The notes under the pieces: model-generated
Databases searched by the model: none
What the model saw: only the letters and a program-made list of their open reading frames with translations
Told to the model about the DNA's origin: nothing
Part shown: positions 59,600-64,000 of the stretch, in pieces
Layout of the letters: every line of letters begins with the position of its first letter
How positions within the stretch are numbered: the first letter of the stretch is position 1
Made by a program: the position numbers and the translations under genes
Assembly (NCBI RefSeq): GCF_035918015.1
Contig: NZ_CP109132.1
Span: forward strand, 4,402,001 to 4,466,000
Length of the DNA stretch: 64,000 nt
DNA from: Streptomyces sp. NBC_01754
GTDB taxonomy: Bacteria; Actinomycetota; Actinomycetes; Streptomycetales; Streptomycetaceae
Direction of reading: 5' to 3'

Positions 59600-62557
59600 T
59601 CAGGCCACTGCGGCCGGGTCGAGGAGCACCCGCACGTCGGCGGCCTCGGGGGAGCCGAGTGTCTCGAATATGCCCAGCGCCTCGTGCCAGCAGACCCGGG
59701 CGCGGTCGGTCTGCCCGATGGCGGCCAGGGCCCGGCCGAGCACGGTGAGGACGTTTCCGCGCCGCCATTCGCCCCCGATGCCGCGGAGCACGGTGAGCGC
59801 GTTCTCGGAATGGGCCGCCGCCCGCGCCGGACGCCGGGCCGCGATGTCGACCTCCGCGAGACGGAACAGCGCCATACCCTCCCAGAGGCGCTGCCGGCTC
59901 TCCCGGAAGACCCGGTGGGCCTTCTCGAGACTGTCGGCCGCGGCCTCCAGCTGACTGCTCTGGGTGAGCGCCAGCCCCAGCGCGTAGCGGCCGTTCGCCC
60001 CCTTGAGCGCGTGGTCCATCTCGTCGTACATCGCCGTTCCCTGCCGGGCGAGCGACACGGCGGTGGCCGTCCGGCCCATGGCCAGGTGGACGCGGGAGAG
60101 GTTGCAGAGGGCCGCCGCCTCGCCGGGCCGGTCGCCGACCTCCCGGAACAGGGCTATGGCGCGGGTCAGATGCGTCTCGCCGTCCTGGTGACGGTTCTCG
60201 TAGAGCGCGATGATGCCGAGCAGGTTGGAACTCCAGCACGCGGGGAGCGGGTCCCGCGCGACGGAGGAGAGGCGCAGCGCCCGGCGGCATTCGCGGTCGG
60301 CCAGGTCGAACCGGCCGGATACGTGGTGGACGTTGGCCAGCGTGATGAGGGCCCGGCACTCCGACGTGACGTCACCGGCCAGTTCGGCGGCCGCGCAGGC
60401 CGTGGCGACGGTGGCCTCGTACTCCTTCGCGTTGGCCCCCGACTCCGCCAGCTCGATCGCCGCCCAGAGCAGGTCGACCGCGGGGCGCAGCGTGCGTCCG
60501 CCCGCCGACTGGCGGGCACAGGCGAGCAGCGTCCCGGCCTCGGTGTAGAGCCAGTCCTGGGCATCGCGCCGGCTGGCGAACTCCAGACCCGCGTAGGACG
60601 TGGGCACGAGATGGTCGACCAGGGTGTCGCCCGGCTTCTCCAGGGCGCTGGCACACGCGACGGTCGCCAGGTAGAAGTCGAGCAGCCGCGACAGCGCCGT
60701 CTCGCGTTCCCCGGGGAACTGTTCGTCGCGCTCCGCGCAGGCGCGGGCGTAGAGGCGGACCAGGTCGTGGTAGCGGTAGCGGCCCGGGGCGGCGGACTCC
60801 ACGAGGGAGGTGTCGACCAGGGACTCCAGCACGGTCTCGGCCGCGTGCGGATCAAGGTCCAGCAGGGCGGCCGCCGCGGCCAGGGAGATGTCCGGGCCGT
60901 CCGCGAGGCCCAGGAGACGGAAGGCGCGGGCCTGGGCCGGCTCCAGCTGGCCGTAGCCGAGCTCGAAGGTGGCCTTGACCGCGAGGTCACCGGCCTGGAG
61001 CTCGTCCAGCCGGCGGCGTTCGTCGGCGAGCTTCTCGGCCAGGACCGAGACCGTCCAGGTGCGGCGGGAGGCCAGCCGGGAGGCTGCGATACGCAGGGCC
61101 AGGGGGAGGAAGCCGCAGGCGGCGACCACGTCCAGGGCCGCTTCGCGCTCCGAGTTGACCCGCTCCTCGCCGACGATGCGGGTGAAGAGCTGGAGCGCCT
61201 CCTCCGGGGACATCACGTCCAGGTCGACCAGATGCGCGCCGGCCAGGTCCACCATGCGGACGCGGCTGGTCACCAGCGCCGCGCAGCCCGCCGTGCCGGG
61301 GAGCAGCGGGCGGATCTGGGCCGCGTCGTGGGCGTTGTCCAGCAGGACCAGGACGCGGCGGCCGTCCAGGGTCGAGCGGTAGAGGGCGGCCCGCTCGTCC
61401 AGGGAGTCGGGGATCGCGGAGTCCGGGGTGCCCAGGGCCCGCAGGAACGACCCCAGGACCGTCTCGGCTTCGGCGGCGCGGGCGCCCGCGCCCTGGAGGT
61501 CGACGTACAGCTGACCGTCCGGGAAGTGCGGACGGGCCCGGTGGGCGATGTGCACGGCGAGCGTCGTCTTGCCGACACCCCCGATCCCGGCCAGCGCGGA
61601 GACGGCCATGACGGAACCCTCGGACGTGGCGAGCCGTTCGCCCAGCTCCCGGACGAAGGAGGCGCGGCCGGTGAAGTCCGCGACGGAGGCCGGGAGCTGG
61701 GCGGGACGCAGCGGTGCCGGGGCCGCCGCGGGCTCGTCGGCGGGGCGGGCCAGTTCCTCGTCCGCCCGCAGGATGCGCTCCTGGAGGCGGGCCAGTTCCG
61801 GGCGCGGGTCCACGCCCAGCTCGTCCGCGAGCAGCCGCCGGGTGTCGGCGTAGACGGCGAGGGCCTCGGCCTGCCGGCCGCCGCGGTACAGGGCGACCAT
61901 CAGCAACTCGCGGAGGCGTTCGCGCAGGGGGAACGCGGCGGTGAGGGCGGTCAGTTCGGAGACGGCCTTCGCGTGGTGGCCGGCCTCCAGGTCCAGGTCG
62001 AGCCGGGCCTCGACGAGCTGGAGGCGCCACTCCTCCAGGCGGGTGCGCTGGTTCTCCGCGTACGGGCCGGGGACGGAGGCGAGCGCCGGGCCGTCCCACA
62101 GGCCGAGGAGCTCGTCGATCAGCGTGCGGGCCCGGAGCCGGTCGCCGCGGTGGCGCGCCTTCTCGGCCTCGGCGGCGAGGTCCTGCGCGTGGGTGAGGTC
62201 GAGGGCCTCGCGGTGCACCCGTACGGCGTAACCGCCGGACTCACTGACCAGGGTGTCCTGGCCCAGGACCTTGCGCAGCCGGGAGGCGTACGTCCGTACG
62301 GTCGCCAGGGCCTGCGACGGGGGGACGTCGCCCCAGAGGGCGTCGATGAGTTCGGCGGCGGTGGCCGTGCGGCCGTCGCGCAGGAGCAGGGCGGCCAGCA
62401 GGGCCCGTTGCTGCGGTGATCCGGTGGCGAGCGTCTGACCGCCGCGCCACGCGCGTACCGGGCCGAGCACGGCGAAGCGCAGCCCGGTACCGGCGGCCCG
62501 TTCGTGCGGAGCGCGTTGCTCCGGAACGTGCACGCCGGGTCCGTTGTCGCGGCCCAT
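59600..62557 (-). CDS. afsR: SARP-family pleiotropic activator AfsR
   Basis: 985-residue activator. OmpR-like DNA-binding domain (about 25-110: LGPVRAWRGGQTLATGSPQQRALLAALLLR), bacterial transcriptional activation domain (about 115-265), NB-ARC ATPase (about 290-560, P-loop LAGIGGVGKTTLA near residue 325) and C-terminal TPR-like repeats (about 680-980). AfsR of S. coelicolor (993 residues) binds DNA after phosphorylation by AfsK and activates afsS. ATG 62557 is chosen with AGGGGG upstream. A long antisense frame is an artefact of GC bias. Confidence 0.95.
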   Translation of the reverse strand: MGRDNGPGVHVPEQRAPHERAAGTGLRFAVLGPVRAWRGGQTLATGSPQQRALLAALLLRDGRTATAAELIDALWGDVPPSQALATVRTYASRLRKVLGQDTLVSESGGYAVRVHREALDLTHAQDLAAEAEKARHRGDRLRARTLIDELLGLWDGPALASVPGPYAENQRTRLEEWRLQLVEARLDLDLEAGHHAKAVSELTALTAAFPLRERLRELLMVALYRGGRQAEALAVYADTRRLLADELGVDPRPELARLQERILRADEELARPADEPAAAPAPLRPAQLPASVADFTGRASFVRELGERLATSEGSVMAVSALAGIGGVGKTTLAVHIAHRARPHFPDGQLYVDLQGAGARAAEAETVLGSFLRALGTPDSAIPDSLDERAALYRSTLDGRRVLVLLDNAHDAAQIRPLLPGTAGCAALVTSRVRMVDLAGAHLVDLDVMSPEEALQLFTRIVGEERVNSEREAALDVVAACGFLPLALRIAASRLASRRTWTVSVLAEKLADERRRLDELQAGDLAVKATFELGYGQLEPAQARAFRLLGLADGPDISLAAAAALLDLDPHAAETVLESLVDTSLVESAAPGRYRYHDLVRLYARACAERDEQFPGERETALSRLLDFYLATVACASALEKPGDTLVDHLVPTSYAGLEFASRRDAQDWLYTEAGTLLACARQSAGGRTLRPAVDLLWAAIELAESGANAKEYEATVATACAAAELAGDVTSECRALITLANVHHVSGRFDLADRECRRALRLSSVARDPLPACWSSNLLGIIALYENRHQDGETHLTRAIALFREVGDRPGEAAALCNLSRVHLAMGRTATAVSLARQGTAMYDEMDHALKGANGRYALGLALTQSSQLEAAADSLEKAHRVFRESRQRLWEGMALFRLAEVDIAARRPARAAAHSENALTVLRGIGGEWRRGNVLTVLGRALAAIGQTDRARVCWHEALGIFETLGSPEAADVRVLLDPAAVA

Positions 62558-62727
62558 GGATGCCCCCTGTCCTGCTCGCCCCGCCGGTCCCGCCCCGCTC
62601 CGTACCACTCGTATCGCGCTCAACAGTCTGCCTTGTCGTGGCCGGACTCGTCAGCAACGGGTGGTGCTCCGCACAGGACCGTGACGGTGTCGGGGGCCCG
62701 GGCCCGTGCGGAGCGGGTGACGGAAGG

Positions 62728-63552
62728 TCAGCGGGCCAGCGGCAGCTGGAGTTCCGTGACCCATCCGGCGCGGTCCGGCGGGCACTCCAGACTCACCTCG
62801 CGGGTGTGACCCGCGGCACGGCGCCCGTGGGCGTCGAGCCAGCGGGCCAGCACCTGCTCGGTGGCCAGTACGCCGTCCATGGAACCCCGGTGGACGACGG
62901 TCGCGGCCTCGAACGCGGGCAGTTCGACGACGGTGACGCCGGTGTCGCCGAGCGGTCCGGGCGGGGCGCCGACGCTCACCCCGGCGTGCACGGTGACGGC
63001 TCCGTCGCCGGCCGGGACGTCCTCGTACCGTGCGATGCCGGGCCCCGTGGGGTCGACGCCCGCCTCGGCCAGCAGCGGCAGCAGCCGGTCGTACAGCGGT
63101 CCGACGACCGGGGAGATGTCCTGCGGCCGGTAGCCGGCGGCCGTCGCGGTCAGCTCGGCGACCCGGACCGCCGGGATCCGCTTGATCATGACGTCGTTGT
63201 CGGGCATGTGTCCCTCGCTCTCGATGGACCGGAGCCTCGCCTCGACCCGCGTCAGCCGCGCGGCCGTCGCGGTCATCGCCGCCTCCAGCTCCGCCCGGCG
63301 CAGCCGCAGCATCCCGCGCAGTTCCTCCGCGTCCACCCGTTCGTCGAGGACGGCCCCCACCTGCTGGAGGGTGAAGCCGAGGTCCTTGAGCGCGATGATG
63401 CGGTTGAGGCGGGCCAACTGGGCGGCGCCGTAGTAGCGGTAGCCGGTGGCGGGGTCGGTGCGGTCCGGGCGCAGGAGGCCGAGGGCGTCGTAATGGCGCA
63501 GCATCCGGGCCGAGACCCTGCCGTACCGGGCGAAGTCTCCGATGGTGAACAT
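62728..63552 (-). CDS. MerR-family regulator with GyrI-like effector domain
   Basis: 274-residue regulator. N-terminal MerR winged HTH (about 1-70: FTIGDFARYGRVSARMLRHYDALGLLRPDRTDPATGYRYY), dimerisation coiled coil (about 75-115) and a C-terminal GyrI-like effector-binding domain (about 120-274) as in BmrR/BltR-type multidrug sensors. The effector and target are not visible; no exporter gene is adjacent in the window. Confidence 0.92.
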   Translation of the reverse strand: MFTIGDFARYGRVSARMLRHYDALGLLRPDRTDPATGYRYYGAAQLARLNRIIALKDLGFTLQQVGAVLDERVDAEELRGMLRLRRAELEAAMTATAARLTRVEARLRSIESEGHMPDNDVMIKRIPAVRVAELTATAAGYRPQDISPVVGPLYDRLLPLLAEAGVDPTGPGIARYEDVPAGDGAVTVHAGVSVGAPPGPLGDTGVTVVELPAFEAATVVHRGSMDGVLATEQVLARWLDAHGRRAAGHTREVSLECPPDRAGWVTELQLPLAR

Positions 63553-63640
63553 GGTGCTTCCAGGAGAGGGTCTGACACGGGGTGAAGGTCAAGCAGGGGC
63601 CGCTGTCCGGGCGGCCCGGGTCCACGCTCCGGGGAAAGGC

Positions 63641-63682
63641 AGGAGCCCCGTTCCTCCGCCGAGACGGGGGAGCGGGGCTCCT
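63641..63682 (-). terminator. Hairpin terminator after the cold-shock gene
   Basis: AGGAGCCCCGTTCCTCC pairs with GGGGGAGCGGGGCTCCT over about 15 pairs with a short loop, 42 bases after the csp stop on the minus strand. Confidence 0.75.
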
Positions 63683-63723
63683 TGGGTACTGCGAAGCCGG
63701 CCGCGATCGGCCGACCCGGGCAA

Positions 63724-63927
63724 CTAGGCCGGGGTGACGTTCTCAGCCTGCGGGCCCTTCGGCCCCTGAGTGACGTCGAAGTTCACGACCTGGTTCTCCT
63801 CGAGGGAGCGGAACCCGGACGCGTTGATCGCGGAATAGTGGACGAAGACATCCGGGCCGCCGCCGTCCTGGGCGATGAAGCCGAAGCCCTTTTCAGCGTT
63901 GAACCACTTGACGGTTCCGGTAGCCAT
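63724..63927 (-). CDS. Cold-shock-domain RNA-binding protein
   Basis: 67-residue CspA-family protein. RNP1 KGFGFIAQD and RNP2 VFVHYSAI are intact, with the usual [16 protein letters not shown] start and [11 protein letters not shown] end. It binds single-stranded RNA or DNA and acts as an RNA chaperone. AAGGAGGG lies just before the ATG. Streptomyces carry several paralogues, so no symbol is assigned. Confidence 0.96.
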   Translation of the reverse strand: MATGTVKWFNAEKGFGFIAQDGGGPDVFVHYSAINASGFRSLEENQVVNFDVTQGPKGPQAENVTPA

Positions 63928-64000
63928 AAGCCCTCCTTGGGCCAAAGGGTTGCCCTGCTCCAGAACCTGCAAACAAGTCTGAAAACTACAAAAGCCTGCG

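Noticed and set aside
59078..62419. A 1113-codon open frame antisense to afsR
   Set aside because: Such long antisense frames arise from high third-position GC. It has no domain, its product is Arg/Gly/Val-rich, and afsR is certain on the other strand.

Overview
The window is high-GC actinobacterial DNA, almost certainly Streptomyces. The evidence is strong third-position GC, many GTG starts, 4-nt ATGA/GTGA overlaps, a conservon (cvnABCD), a DmdR1-type iron regulator and the afsK-afsS-afsR secondary-metabolism locus. No rRNA or tRNA gene and no CRISPR array was seen.

Left part (1-7.4 kb): a conservon on the minus strand (cvnD runs off the left edge), an LCP-family cell-wall ligase, and a divergent LysR regulator / EamA exporter pair. 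From 7.4 to 14.2 kb lies an accessory island. It holds a possible insertion-sequence remnant, an unusual HTH / coiled-coil / membrane / I36-like protein with three TTA codons, a 59-residue membrane protein across a perfect palindrome, and a tight three-gene minus-strand unit: tyrosine recombinase, small XRE-type HTH protein and an 845-residue protein with nine zinc-ribbon motifs fused to a recombinase-like C-terminus that lacks catalytic residues. Related direct repeats bracket this trio. It is the best candidate for a poorly described mobile system here.

From 14.4 to 16.9 kb are a lipoprotein hydrolase, a small cupin, a CatB/Vat-like acetyltransferase and gene scars. From 17.0 to 27.7 kb is a catabolic cluster resembling acyclic terpene (atu) or branched acyl-CoA degradation: a DinB-like protein, AtuA, acyl-CoA carboxylase beta and biotinylated alpha subunits, acyl-CoA dehydrogenase, acyl-CoA ligase, enoyl-CoA hydratase and a TetR regulator. 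Near-identical CAAGC-NN-GCTTG palindromes precede both transcription units, so the TetR protein probably controls both.

From 27.8 to 53.8 kb is mostly core genome: citrate synthase, pdxH, a PAS/PAS/GAF protein, a SIS-domain protein, dmdR1, a hydrolase with a LexA-like box and no nucleophile serine, an ABC exporter, a primase/polymerase-like protein, a large HTH regulator with a BldD-like site, a solute-binding lipoprotein, an SCO4402-like protein, purU, a sigma factor with a fused zinc-finger anti-sigma factor, an anti-anti-sigma factor, an EF-hand protein, an RsbW-like ATPase, a flavoprotein, pspAB-htpX, a second PdxH-like oxidase and a TetR regulator. A structured intergenic segment at 29.99-30.17 kb carries a 15-nt perfect complement of the ribosomal Shine-Dalgarno sequence.

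Right part (54.1-64 kb): the afs locus, with a VOC protein in the kbpA position, the kinase afsK, two small membrane/secreted proteins, afsS, and the SARP-type activator afsR. AfsK is known to phosphorylate AfsR, which switches on afsS; a SARP-type direct repeat lies just upstream of afsS. A MerR regulator and a cold-shock protein close the window. Starts were chosen from ribosome-binding sites, overlaps and codon bias, and ambiguous ones are noted.
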